In this document: positions 8,994 through 18,443 of the stretch, one piece after another
Layout: each line of letters starts with the position of its first letter
Numbering within the stretch: the first letter of the stretch is position 1
Source of the DNA: JBDTVS01 sp040007095
GTDB lineage: Bacteria; Acidobacteriota; Vicinamibacteria; Vicinamibacterales; CAVVIG01
NCBI GenBank assembly: GCA_040007095.1
Contig: JBDTVS010000019.1
Span: 21,865 to 85,864, forward strand
DNA length: 64,000 nt
Direction of reading: 5' to 3'
Position numbers and translations under genes: made by a program
Notes under the pieces: model-generated
Seen by the model: the letters and a program-made list of their open reading frames with translations, nothing else
Told to the model about the DNA's origin: nothing
Databases searched by the model: none

Positions 8994-9119
8994 GACGTGT
9001 CCTGAGGTCTGCCCACATTGCGCCCACAGAATCTCGCGGCGAGCATCTGATGGTCTGTCTCCAAGACCTCCGGGTGTCTGATCGCCGCGGCGCGGCCCTT
9101 TTGCTGTCGGAGCCTCTTG

Positions 9120-10628
9120 ATGAAACCGCCGCTGATCGCCATCGCCGACGATGACCTCGCCTTTGCCACGTATTTGAAGACGTTTCTGGAGTTGCGGGGA
9201 TATCAATCGAGAATCTATGCGCACGGCGAGGCCCTGCTGGCGGCCGCGCATCTCGGCGAGTTGCCGGACGTCGTGCTGCTCGACGTGATGATGCCGGGGA
9301 TGGACGGGATTGCGACGCTGCGGAGCCTGAAGGCATCGCACCCGGACCTGCAGGTGATCATGCTGTCCGGCCGCGAAAATGCCGCCACCATCGTCGAGGC
9401 GCTCAGCCTGGGCGCGGTCAACTACGTGGTCAAGCCGGACGATCCGGATGGACTGGGCGAGATCGCGCTCGAAGTCGCACTGAAGCAGGCGATGGAAAAA
9501 CGGCAGCTCGTCTCGGAAGTGACGGAGCTGCGCCGGCAAGTGACCGACGACGAGGCGCAGGCGTTTTTCTTCTGGGAGCGCAGCGACACGATGCGGAGCA
9601 TCGCGGTCATCATCGATCGCGTGGCCGACAACGATGTCACGGTGCTGATCCGGGGGGAGAGCGGGGTCGGCAAGGAGCTGGTGGCGCGGGCGATTCACGA
9701 CCGGTCGGTGCGGCGGACGCGGCCGTTCGTCAAGGTCAACTGCGCGGCGCTGCCCGACGAGCTGCTGGAGAGCGAGCTGTTCGGCCACGAGAAGGGGGCG
9801 TTCACCGGGGCCGCGGCGTTGCGGATCGGCAAGTTCGAGCACGCCGACGGCGGGACGCTGATGCTGGACGAGATCGGGGAAATGAAGGCGGGGCTGCAGG
9901 GCAAGCTGCTGCACGTGCTGCAGGACGGCGAATTCAGCCGGCTGGGCGGGAACAAGCGGGTGAGCGCGGATGTGCGGGTGGTGGCGGCGACCAATCGCGA
10001 TCTCGAGGGTATGTTGACCCGCGCGGAGTTTCGCGAGGATCTCTACTACCGGCTCCGTGTGATTGAGATCGTGGTGCCGCCGCTGCGCCAGCGGCAGGAC
10101 GAGTTGCCCCACCTGATCGAGTATTTCGTCAGTAAGTATGCGAAGCGCTACAACCGGCCCGAGCCGGCGTTGCCGGCCACGCTGCGTGCGGCCTTGCAGC
10201 AGCACAGCTGGCCGGGCAACATTCGCGAGCTGGAAAACGTGCTCAAGCGGTTTGTGATTCTGCAGGACGAGGCATTGGTGCTGCGCGACCTGCAGTCGGG
10301 CGACCGGCGTTCGGCGCCGCCACCGCGGGACGAGGTCCGTCCGGAAGCCGCGACGACGGTGTCGGACACCAGCCTCGCGGCCGGCGCGCTATCCGGGGCG
10401 GCGCTGTCCCTCCCGCCGCCGGCCGGCAACGGCGCCAGCCGTCCCGACGGCTCTTCGCCCTCGCTTGGGGAAGCCGCTCGCGTCGCGATGCAGCGGGCTG
10501 AACGCGATCTCATTGTCCCGACGCTGCGCAAGGTGCACTGGAATCGACGCAAGGCGGCGCCACTGCTCGGCGTCAGCTACAAGACCCTCCTCAATAAAAT
10601 CAAAGAGCACGGCATCGTGCAGGATTAG
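9120..10628 (+). CDS. NtrC-family sigma-54-dependent response regulator
   Basis: Three domains are visible in about 502 residues. The receiver domain (about 5-120) has the acidic pair ADDD, phospho-acceptor VVLLDVMMPG and the conserved lysine in VKPDD. The AAA+ domain (about 145-385) has Walker A GESGVGKE, the sigma-54 contact loop GAFTGA and Walker B LMLDEIGE. The Fis-type DNA-binding helix-turn-helix at the end is NRRKAAPLLGVSYKTLLNKI. ATG 9120 is preferred over TTG 9117; GGAG lies at 9109-9112. A linker of about 90 residues is rich in Ser, Pro and Ala. No histidine kinase gene adjoins, so the partner is unknown. The upstream sigma-54 promoter suggests autoregulation. Confidence 0.92.
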   Translation: MKPPLIAIADDDLAFATYLKTFLELRGYQSRIYAHGEALLAAAHLGELPDVVLLDVMMPGMDGIATLRSLKASHPDLQVIMLSGRENAATIVEALSLGAVNYVVKPDDPDGLGEIALEVALKQAMEKRQLVSEVTELRRQVTDDEAQAFFFWERSDTMRSIAVIIDRVADNDVTVLIRGESGVGKELVARAIHDRSVRRTRPFVKVNCAALPDELLESELFGHEKGAFTGAAALRIGKFEHADGGTLMLDEIGEMKAGLQGKLLHVLQDGEFSRLGGNKRVSADVRVVAATNRDLEGMLTRAEFREDLYYRLRVIEIVVPPLRQRQDELPHLIEYFVSKYAKRYNRPEPALPATLRAALQQHSWPGNIRELENVLKRFVILQDEALVLRDLQSGDRRSAPPPRDEVRPEAATTVSDTSLAAGALSGAALSLPPPAGNGASRPDGSSPSLGEAARVAMQRAERDLIVPTLRKVHWNRRKAAPLLGVSYKTLLNKIKEHGIVQD

Positions 10629-11164
10629 GGGCCCAGCAGCCCGTGGTGAGAGTCCGTCGTCGCACCGAGGCGAACGATGCGCCCGGATCGCCAGGCGCGA
10701 AACGAGAGAATACCGGGAGCATTTGAGCGTTGAGCAACGCCGCGAGGCGGGATGCAGCGTTCGTCGAATGCAGACGGGCTTTCACTACGGGCTGCCAGGT
10801 GCTGGCGGCCTCCTTGCTGGACGCATGGACGACTCCGCTCGGTCGCTTGCCGACGGACCGACAGCCGCGCCATCGAAGGTTCATCCGACCATCGTGATTT
10901 CCTCTCTTCTCCCTCGCGAGCCCCACCGGCCGATTCAATAGCCAAAAACCGATGACCGCCCGGGGGCCGCATTCCGGATAACAGTGGCATCGCGTGACAC
11001 AATGGGACACGCGCTTTCCTCTCAGACGTGCGGCTTCACATCCATTCGCAGGGTGAATTCACGGGCCAAAGCGGGTCGATGTCAACGCTGATCGACGATC
11101 TGTTGTGCCTGTTACAGCGTCCTTGGTATTCGCCTTGCAAATCGACAACTCGCCCGATGTTTCC
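10629..11164. other. 536-bp gap holding a palindromic element
   Basis: The first third is a palindromic element (10636-10795, listed separately). The remainder, to the tamA start, shows no supported gene; the frames open here are low-complexity shadows. The tamA promoter is presumably in the last 200 bp, but I see no clear -35/-10 pair. Confidence 0.5.
10636..10795 (-). repeat. 160-bp palindromic element E1 (MITE-like)
   Basis: The ends are 23-bp imperfect inverted repeats (GCAGCCCGTGGTGAGAGTCC and its near-complement; 3 mismatches) at 10636-10658 and 10773-10795. The core, read on the minus strand, is related to elements E2 and E3: GCATCCCGCCTCGC, CGTTGCTC, a small hairpin with loop TCCCG (10709-10723) and GCGATCCGGGCGC. 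No transposase is encoded, so it would need enzymes in trans. Confidence 0.7.
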
Positions 11165-13141
11165 ATGACCGGACCGTCACGCCCGCCGCTGAACGCTCCG
11201 GCATGGGCGCGCCGCTGGGGCTCTTCGATTCGCGAACGGAACCTGGCGCGACACGTCCGTCGCGCTCCGGGCCCGAACGTTCGGCGATTGGCAGGGGTCC
11301 TGTTGTTGTTCCTCACGCAACTGGCACTCATCGCCTGTCAGGAAGAAGGGACCATCACGGTTCGTTCGATAACGTTCCAAGGCGTCCACGCCGTTCCTAC
11401 GTCGCGTCTCGAGCAGGCACTCGCGACGCGCGCGAGCTCGAAGCTGCCCTGGTCGCGGAAGCGCTACTTCGATCGGTCGAGGTTCGACGCCGACGTGAAG
11501 CGTATTCAGGCGTTCTACGCCGATCGCGGCTACCCAGGCGCGCGGGTGACGAGCTTCGACGTGAAGCTGAACGCGCGGCAGGATGCCGTCGATGTGTCGC
11601 TGGTGATCTCGGAGGGCGAGCCGATCCGAGTGGAATCTCTCGAGTTTGCCGGCTTCGAGGGCATTCCAGCGGAGCACTTCGACACCCTGCGACAGCGAGC
11701 CCCGCTCAAGGTGGGCGAGCCGCGCGATCGCCAGTTGGCGCTCGCCACGCAGGAACTGGCGGTCAACGAGCTGCGCGACCACGGGTTTCCGTATGGCAAG
11801 GTGTCCCTTCAAGAGACCAACGCTTCGTCGAATGCCGTCGCGGTCACGCTGACGGCGGAGCCGGGTACGCAAGCGGTGTTCGGACCGGTGACGATCGCCG
11901 GGAACACGAGCGTGAGCGACAACGTGATTCGCCGCGAACTGGCGTACACACCGGGCGATCTGTACCGCCTGAGTCTCGTGCAGGACACGCAGCGGCGCTT
12001 GTATCGAATGGAGCTGTTTCAGTTTGCGACCGTCACGCCGGCCAATCCCGAGGAGAAGACGGCCGAAATTCCGACGCGGGTGACCGTCGCCGAAGGGAAG
12101 CATCAACGCATCAGATTTGGCATCGGCTACGGCACGGAAGAAAAGGCGCGAGTCGACGCCGAGTACCACCACCTCAATTTTCTGGGAGGCGCCCGGTCGG
12201 CGGGACTGCACGCGCGTTGGTCGTCGCTCGATCGGGGGCTGCGGGTGGACTTCACGCAGCCGTACGTCTTTCGCCCGCGCTTGTCCCTGAACGCCGAGGC
12301 GCAGCAGTGGTACACGGACACGCCGGCGTATCAATCGACCACGACCGGCGGAAAAATCGCCTTGACGCATCGCGCCAATGCCAACATGTCGTGGTCGGTT
12401 TCGATGGCCAGCGAGCGCGACGGCAGCACCATTTCGCCGGACGTGCTCAACGATCCGTCGCTGCGCAACAATCTCATTGCGTTGGGCCTCGATCCGACCA
12501 CCGGCCAGCAGAATGGCACGATCGACGCGGTCGGTCTCGACCTCCAGCGCTCGACGGCATCCAACGCCTTCGACGCCCATCACGGCTATCAGATCACGTT
12601 TCACATCGACGAGGCTGGCGGACCGTTCGGCGGAACGTTCTCGTACACCGCGCTGTCCGGGGACATCCGTCACTATCTGGGCCTGGGCGACCGGTGGGTG
12701 ATCGCCAGCCGTCTGCAGAGCAGCAGCATCGCGCCGCGCGGCGGCGACGTCAACGTACCGTTCTCGAAGAAGTACTTCCTGGGCGGCGCGAGCAGCGTTC
12801 GGGGGTGGGGTCGGTACGAAATCAGTCCGCTCAGCGATTCAGGCCTTCCGCTTGGCGGCAACGGCATGCTCGCGGCGAGCGTCGAGCTGCGCGCGAACCT
12901 GTTCGAGAAGTTTGGCGGCGTGCTGTTCGTGGATGGCGGCAATGTCTGGGCGAGCGCCGGCGGGATTCGGCTGGACGACCTGCGGTATGCCGTGGGGCCC
13001 GGTCTTCGCTACCAGACGCCAGTCGGTCCGCTGCGATTCGACTTCGGCTACCAGCTGAATCCCATTCCCAATCTCATCGTGAATGGCGCTCCCGAGACTC
13101 GCCATTGGCGATTCCACATCAGCATTGGACAGGCGTTTTGA
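11165..13141 (+). CDS. tamA: Omp85-family outer-membrane assembly protein (TamA-like)
   Basis: The 658-residue product has about three POTRA repeats (about 65-300; ITVRSITFQGV, IRVESLEFAGF, AVFGPVTIAGN) and a C-terminal 16-strand barrel with the family motif SSVRGWGRYE. It forms the outer-membrane half of the TAM system and is followed 3 bp later by tamB. The N-terminus has a long basic region, a hydrophobic helix and a lipobox LIAC, which predicts an acylated N-terminal cysteine; that is unusual for Omp85 proteins. ATG 11165 is chosen to leave a shorter leader than 11105. TamA rather than BamA is inferred from the tamB neighbour. Confidence 0.88.
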   Translation: MTGPSRPPLNAPAWARRWGSSIRERNLARHVRRAPGPNVRRLAGVLLLFLTQLALIACQEEGTITVRSITFQGVHAVPTSRLEQALATRASSKLPWSRKRYFDRSRFDADVKRIQAFYADRGYPGARVTSFDVKLNARQDAVDVSLVISEGEPIRVESLEFAGFEGIPAEHFDTLRQRAPLKVGEPRDRQLALATQELAVNELRDHGFPYGKVSLQETNASSNAVAVTLTAEPGTQAVFGPVTIAGNTSVSDNVIRRELAYTPGDLYRLSLVQDTQRRLYRMELFQFATVTPANPEEKTAEIPTRVTVAEGKHQRIRFGIGYGTEEKARVDAEYHHLNFLGGARSAGLHARWSSLDRGLRVDFTQPYVFRPRLSLNAEAQQWYTDTPAYQSTTTGGKIALTHRANANMSWSVSMASERDGSTISPDVLNDPSLRNNLIALGLDPTTGQQNGTIDAVGLDLQRSTASNAFDAHHGYQITFHIDEAGGPFGGTFSYTALSGDIRHYLGLGDRWVIASRLQSSSIAPRGGDVNVPFSKKYFLGGASSVRGWGRYEISPLSDSGLPLGGNGMLAASVELRANLFEKFGGVLFVDGGNVWASAGGIRLDDLRYAVGPGLRYQTPVGPLRFDFGYQLNPIPNLIVNGAPETRHWRFHISIGQAF

Positions 13142-13144
13142 GCC

Positions 13145-16100
13145 ATGCGCATTCTTGGCCGGGCACTCCGGATCCTCGTCTTCATCGTCACGCTGATCGT
13201 CACCGCCACGACTGCCGCGGTGATCGTGACGCAAACGGCGTGGTTCAAGGGGTGGCTGCGCGGCTATGCGGTACGGCAGGCGAATCACTACCTCGACGCC
13301 GAGCTGTCCATCGGCCGCCTGGGCGGCAATCTGTTTTCGGGCATCGCCCTCGAGCAGGTCACGCTGTCCATGCACGGCGAACAGGTGGTCGCGATCGAAT
13401 CGATGGCGGTGACCTACAACATTCCCGAAATGATCCGGAACGGCGTGTCGATTGCCCGGATCAGCCTGACGCGGCCGGTCGTGTTGCTGGAGCGGAACGA
13501 GAACGGCGACTATGCGTTCGCCCGCTTGATCAAGAGACGCGGCGACCAGACAGACCGCTCCGGTCGTGGGCCGAGGATTGCGCTCAAAGCGATTGAGGTT
13601 GCCGACGGGACGGTCACGATCCGGGGACCGTGGCCCGAAGGTGGTCTGAAGGCGCCCCGCCGGTTCGAACACCTCGACACGAGGCTGGCCTTCACCTATC
13701 AGAAAGGTCACCAGGAGATCGATATCGCCCAGCTCTCGTTTCGCGGCGCCGCCCCGTCATTCGTGGTCAGCGCCTTCTCCGGTTCGATCATCATCGACGA
13801 AGCGCGCATCTCGCTGCGAAAGCTGATGCTCCGGTCGGCCGATTCGGACGTCGCGGTTGACGGTGGCATTCAGAGGACGCCCACGACGGTCCTCGAACTC
13901 ACGATTGCGTCCGAGAAGCTGTCTCTCGCCGAGATTGCGCCGCTGGTGCGCGCGGTGAGAGACATTCCGCTCGAACCGTCGTTCCAAGTCAAACTGAGCG
14001 GGCCGACGAGCCATCTCGCCATCGACATGAACGTCCGGTCGATGGCCGGCGTGGTGTCTGGCGCCCTGGTGGCGGATCTCGCTCAGCCAAACCAGTCGGT
14101 CACCGGCGATGTGGTGCTCCGCAACCTCGATCTGGCGCCGATCCTCCGCAACCCGGACGGCAAGAGCGATATCACGGGGAAGGCGTCGGTGAAGGTCCAC
14201 GGCGCGCCACTGTCCGACACCGACACGTTGCGCTGGCAGGTCGGGCTCGATGCCCCGCACGCCGCCGCACTCGGGTACGTTGCGGAAGATGTCGTGGTGC
14301 AGGCGCAGGTGGTCGGCCCCCGCATCACGTTCGACGCCCGGGCCCGCGGATATGACGCGGACGCGACGGCGGTTGGATACGTCGTGCTCAAGGGCGACAC
14401 ACGACCGTTGACCTACGACCTGCACGGGGTGGCCCGCCACGTCGATCTGCGCCGCCTCCCGGCGCATCTTCGAGTGCCGCCGGCGCTGTCGGATCTCAAC
14501 GCGGCGTATCAGGTCAGTGGAAGCGTGCAGCCGGGCACCGGTCCCAATCGTCAAGCGGTCGTCGCCTCCGGGCTCTTCGAGGCGTCGACGATTGCCGGCA
14601 TGCGCATCGCTCCCGAGGCAACGGGGGGAGTCACGCTCACCGGCTCCGACGTCGCCTACTGGGGCGAGGGCACGATCGACGAGCTCAACCTGCGCCGCTT
14701 TGGCGAGGGGTTCGGCATCATGGCTCTCCAGTCCGAGCGGTTCGAGGGCCTGCTGAACGGTCACGTGACGGCCAACGGTCGCGGGATCGGCGTGCGCGAG
14801 ATGACGCTGACCGCGACGGGCACGCTGAGAGATTCGGCCGTCCTCGGCATGCACGTGTCGTCGCTCGCCTTCGACACGAGCCTGATGAACAACAATCTGC
14901 ACGTCTCCGCGAAGGGCGATGTGGACGATGTCGATCTCAAAGCGGCATTCGGGCGGGAAGGGCTGGAGGGCCATCTCGACGGCTCTCTGGATGCGCACGC
15001 GACGCTGGCCAATATTTCGGACGGTGTGACGGCCGACAGCGTCGAGGCCACCGGCCGCGTCAATCTTCAGCGATCGAACGTCGGCCGCATCGAGATCGAT
15101 CGGGCGGCCTTCGACGGCGACTACAGCCCCGCGAGCGGTGTGATCAGAACACTCGATGTCGCAGGACCGGTGGTCAGCCTGCAGGCTCACGGGACGGTCG
15201 CGCTCGACGAATCGGGCGACTCCAATCTGATCGTGCACGCGGACACCTCGAGTCTCGAGGAGCTTGGCAATCTGATCGACAGGCCGCTCGCCGGCATGGC
15301 GGTCGTCGACGCAACGGTGACGGGAAACAAGCGACTGCTGACGATTGCCGGTCACGCCTCGGGCGACGGTCTCAAATACGGTGCGTCCGGGGCGCTCGAA
15401 CTGTCGACCGACTACACGGCGCGGGTGCCCGAGCTGAGGATGAAGGACGTCGCGGTGTCGGCGACGACCCGCGCGACCTTTGTGACGCTCGGCGGACAAA
15501 ACATCAACGAGTTGTCGGCTCGCACAGAGTACGCGGACCGTCAGCTGACGTTCGACGCCACGGCGCGGCAGCCGAATCGTTCGCTGAATCTGGCGGGGGA
15601 AGTCACGCTCAATCCGGACCGGCAGGAAGTCGCGGTGCAGCGGCTCGCGGCCACGACGCAGGGCCTGTCGTGGCAATTGGCGCCGGGGGCGCAGCCGGTC
15701 GTGCGCTATGGCGACGATGAGATCGCGGTGAAGGATTTGCGCATGCGCAGCGGCGATCAGCAGTTGGCGATCGGAGGTGCGTTTGGTCGGGCCAACGACG
15801 TCCTCGATGTGTCGCTCGACAACGTCGATCTCGCCGTCGTCGACGCGGTGATGGTTCGTCCGCCGCAGCTCTCGGGCCGGTTACGGGCCTCGGGCAGCGT
15901 CACCGGCACCAGGGAGCAGCCGCAGGTCCGCGCGGATTTTCATGTGACCCAGGGCGGCTTCCGCCAGTTCCACTATGCCGACTTGAGCGGCACCATGAAT
16001 TATGGCGGCAAGGGAATCACGCTGGACGCGAAGCTGCAGCAGGACGCGTCCGCCTGGCTGACGGCGAAGGGCTACGTGCCCGTCGCTCTTTTGAAGGGGC

Positions 16101-17530
16101 CGGGGAATGCGCCGGAGTCGCACGGAGCGGAGGTCCCCCCCGAAGACCGCATCGACCTGCAGATCGATAGCAGCCCGATTCAACTCGGGCTCATTCAAGG
16201 ATTCACGACGGCAGTGTCCAACGTCACGGGCACCATGCAGGCGAACGTCCAGGTGACCGGATCGGCGAGCGACCCGCATCCCGGCGGATCGATCGCGGTG
16301 AGCGACGCCGGCTTCACCGTGGGCGCGAGCGGCGTCAGCTACGCGGGCGGCTCGGGTCGCATCGAATTCCAGGGCGACCGGGTGCACATCGACGAGTTCC
16401 GACTGCTCGACAACCAACGCAAGGCCCTCGTGGTCTCGGGCGACCTCGCCATTCATGAACGGGAACTGGGCGGCGTCGACGTGTCGGTGAAGGCGACCGA
16501 TTTCAAGGTGATCGACAACAAGATTGGCAGCGTCCGGATCAACAGCAATCTGCACATCACGGGAGAACTGAGTTATCCGCGGGTGGAGGGCGACCTTGGC
16601 ATCAACACCGGCGTGATCAATCTCGACGAGTTGCTCGCGGCGACGACCGGATCGGCGTACTCCACGACGCCGATCCAGATGCCGGGCACCGACCCGGCGT
16701 CCGTCGAGCGCGCAGGTCAGCCGTCGGCGAGCGTGTTCGATGCGCTGCAGATGGAGATCCACGTGACGGTGCCGAACGATCTGGTGGTGAAAGGCTCCGA
16801 CCTGCGCATCTCCGATGCCCCGGTGGGCCTCGGCGCGCTGAACGTGACGCTCGGAGGCGATCTGTGGGTCAGCAAGACACCCTGGGATCGGCCGCGGCTG
16901 ACCGGTCCTGTGAACACCGTGCGCGGCACCTACGATTTCCAGGGCCGCCGCTTCGACATCCTGCGCGACGGCACGCTGCGATTCGATGGACTCGACGAGC
17001 TCGAGCCGGTTCTCGACATCCGCGCCGAGCGGCTCATTCAAGGTGTTCGCACCAGCGTCAACCTTCGCGGCACGCTGCACCATCCTGATGTCATGTTGAG
17101 CAGCTCACCACCGCTCGAGCAGTCGGACATCCTGGCGCTCATCGTCTTCAACCAGCCGACCAGCCAGATCGGCGCGGGTCAACAGATTTCGCTGGCCCAA
17201 CGCGCCGAATCGATGGCGCTCGGCGCTGTCGTCGGCCAGTTGGCCAGTTCGATCGGCGGCGCGCTCGATCTCAATACATTCGAGCTTCAGATTGCGCCGG
17301 ACAACGGCGCAGCCGCTCAGGTCACCGTTGGACAGCAGTTGAGTCAGAATCTGTTTGTCAAAGTCGAACAGGGTATCGGGGACCAGACGGCTACCAACGT
17401 GGTCATCGAGTATCAATTGGGCAAGTGGCTGTTGCTGGAGACCAACGTGCGGCAGGGCACCACCACGCTCCAACCGTTTCAGCGGGTTCAGGGAAGCGGA
17501 ATGGACCTGATCTTCTTCTTCAGCTACTGA
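13145..17530 (+). CDS. tamB: translocation/assembly module TamB
   Basis: This 1461-residue protein has one N-terminal membrane anchor (ILVFIVTLIVTATTAAVIV) followed by a long beta-rich repetitive domain of the AsmA/bridge type. It ends in the conserved TamB C-terminal domain (about 1100-1461) with LGGDLWVSKTPWDRPRLTG, GTYDFQGRRFDI and a final aromatic FFFSY. TamB spans the periplasm and works with TamA, probably moving lipids or helping barrel assembly. It starts 3 bp after tamA, consistent with one transcript. Length is close to the family norm. Confidence 0.92.
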   Translation: MRILGRALRILVFIVTLIVTATTAAVIVTQTAWFKGWLRGYAVRQANHYLDAELSIGRLGGNLFSGIALEQVTLSMHGEQVVAIESMAVTYNIPEMIRNGVSIARISLTRPVVLLERNENGDYAFARLIKRRGDQTDRSGRGPRIALKAIEVADGTVTIRGPWPEGGLKAPRRFEHLDTRLAFTYQKGHQEIDIAQLSFRGAAPSFVVSAFSGSIIIDEARISLRKLMLRSADSDVAVDGGIQRTPTTVLELTIASEKLSLAEIAPLVRAVRDIPLEPSFQVKLSGPTSHLAIDMNVRSMAGVVSGALVADLAQPNQSVTGDVVLRNLDLAPILRNPDGKSDITGKASVKVHGAPLSDTDTLRWQVGLDAPHAAALGYVAEDVVVQAQVVGPRITFDARARGYDADATAVGYVVLKGDTRPLTYDLHGVARHVDLRRLPAHLRVPPALSDLNAAYQVSGSVQPGTGPNRQAVVASGLFEASTIAGMRIAPEATGGVTLTGSDVAYWGEGTIDELNLRRFGEGFGIMALQSERFEGLLNGHVTANGRGIGVREMTLTATGTLRDSAVLGMHVSSLAFDTSLMNNNLHVSAKGDVDDVDLKAAFGREGLEGHLDGSLDAHATLANISDGVTADSVEATGRVNLQRSNVGRIEIDRAAFDGDYSPASGVIRTLDVAGPVVSLQAHGTVALDESGDSNLIVHADTSSLEELGNLIDRPLAGMAVVDATVTGNKRLLTIAGHASGDGLKYGASGALELSTDYTARVPELRMKDVAVSATTRATFVTLGGQNINELSARTEYADRQLTFDATARQPNRSLNLAGEVTLNPDRQEVAVQRLAATTQGLSWQLAPGAQPVVRYGDDEIAVKDLRMRSGDQQLAIGGAFGRANDVLDVSLDNVDLAVVDAVMVRPPQLSGRLRASGSVTGTREQPQVRADFHVTQGGFRQFHYADLSGTMNYGGKGITLDAKLQQDASAWLTAKGYVPVALLKGPGNAPESHGAEVPPEDRIDLQIDSSPIQLGLIQGFTTAVSNVTGTMQANVQVTGSASDPHPGGSIAVSDAGFTVGASGVSYAGGSGRIEFQGDRVHIDEFRLLDNQRKALVVSGDLAIHERELGGVDVSVKATDFKVIDNKIGSVRINSNLHITGELSYPRVEGDLGINTGVINLDELLAATTGSAYSTTPIQMPGTDPASVERAGQPSASVFDALQMEIHVTVPNDLVVKGSDLRISDAPVGLGALNVTLGGDLWVSKTPWDRPRLTGPVNTVRGTYDFQGRRFDILRDGTLRFDGLDELEPVLDIRAERLIQGVRTSVNLRGTLHHPDVMLSSSPPLEQSDILALIVFNQPTSQIGAGQQISLAQRAESMALGAVVGQLASSIGGALDLNTFELQIAPDNGAAAQVTVGQQLSQNLFVKVEQGIGDQTATNVVIEYQLGKWLLLETNVRQGTTTLQPFQRVQGSGMDLIFFFSY

Positions 17531-17607
17531 CGGACGAGGAACTCACTGCCGTTGTGGCCCACGAACTCGGGCACGTCTGGATTTTCACCCACCATCCGTA
17601 TGGCGAG
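17521..17607 (+). pseudogene. remnant of an HELGH zinc metalloprotease
   Basis: In the frame offset from tamB, the sequence across and just after the tamB stop encodes LLTDEELTAVVAHELGHVW followed by IFTHHPY. The HELGH (17560-17574) is a zinc-protease signature and the surrounding residues fit M48-like proteins. The similarity ends at about 17607 and there is no start or rest of the domain. I read it as a gene scrap trapped between tamB and the next gene. Confidence 0.5.
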
Positions 17608-17645
17608 GTCTCGCGTGCCAGAGGATCGGCCGGCATAATGGTGGC

Positions 17646-18413
17646 ATGCCGTCGCTTGAATCGAGTATCGACAGCCTGTACCAGGGGCCGCCCGACCAAT
17701 TCGTCGCCACGCGGCTGGCACTCGCCAAAACGCTGACGCGCGACGAAGCGCGGCTCGTCAAGCAGTTGCCGAAGCCAACCGTCGCGGCTTGGGCCGCCAA
17801 CCAGGTCTATTGGCGAACACGGCCTGTGTATGATCGCGCGATCAAGAGCGGCAAGAAGGTGCGATCGGCGCAGATCGCGGCGCTGAACGGCCGAGCCCTC
17901 GATCTGCGGGAAGTCGTGGATGAGCACCGCGCGGCCGTTGCGGCGGCGGTAGCGGAAGCGTCCCGGCTGGCCGCAGGCATGGACGCCCACCCGAATACAG
18001 ACGAGCTCTCGCGCACATTCGAAGCGTTGTCGCTCGAGGCCGCCCGTACCGAACCCGCCGGGAGGCTGAGCAAGGCGCTTCAACCAGCCGGCTTCGAAGC
18101 CTTGGCGGGCATAGTGGTCAAGGCTCCGGCCTCTGCCCGCCCCTCCCCGGCCGATTCGTCAGAGAAGCCGGACAAGGGTGGCGGCAGCGCCTTGTCCAGG
18201 GCTGCGGCCCTCGCCGAGGTGCGGCGACAAAAGCAGGCCGCCGAGCGCGAGAGGGCGGCAGCGATCGCGACAGCCAACGCCGAGGTTGAGCGGGCGCGGC
18301 TCGCGGAGGACGGTGCGCGCGCCGAGCTGGATCGTGCGCGTGCCGAGCTCGACCGTCTCACACGCGAACGTGAGTCGGCCGAGGCGATGCTCGCACGTCT
18401 CCAGGGCGGGTAA
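17646..18413 (+). CDS. conserved coiled-coil protein of unknown function
   Basis: The 255-residue product is soluble, with no signal peptide or membrane helix. The first 130 residues are helical, with a recognisable segment KQLPKPTVAAWAANQVYW. A Pro/Ser linker follows (about 160-180). The last 70 residues form a charged coiled coil rich in Arg, Ala and Glu (ERERAAAIATANAEVERARL). I recognise it as a conserved bacterial hypothetical type but know no function. It is followed 30 bp later by a GIY-YIG nuclease gene, suggesting a shared transcript. Confidence 0.65.
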   Translation: MPSLESSIDSLYQGPPDQFVATRLALAKTLTRDEARLVKQLPKPTVAAWAANQVYWRTRPVYDRAIKSGKKVRSAQIAALNGRALDLREVVDEHRAAVAAAVAEASRLAAGMDAHPNTDELSRTFEALSLEAARTEPAGRLSKALQPAGFEALAGIVVKAPASARPSPADSSEKPDKGGGSALSRAAALAEVRRQKQAAERERAAAIATANAEVERARLAEDGARAELDRARAELDRLTRERESAEAMLARLQGG

Positions 18414-18443
18414 GACGAAGAAGGACTGACACGAGGAACGCCT

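Larger units (their letters stand above)
8650..9119. other. 470-bp divergent regulatory region, treS / NtrC-type activator
   Basis: This gap separates treS (-) from the activator gene (+). It contains a pair of GGTAAGAAT direct repeats 21 bp apart and a sigma-54-type promoter, listed separately. No further gene is supported. Confidence 0.6.

Noticed and set aside
11203..13596. 797-codon frame overlapping tamA and the tamB start
   Set aside because: Arg/Ser-rich out-of-frame reading of tamA.
13757..15676. 639-codon antisense frame inside tamB
   Set aside because: Shadow of tamB codon bias; Arg/His-rich with no recognisable fold.
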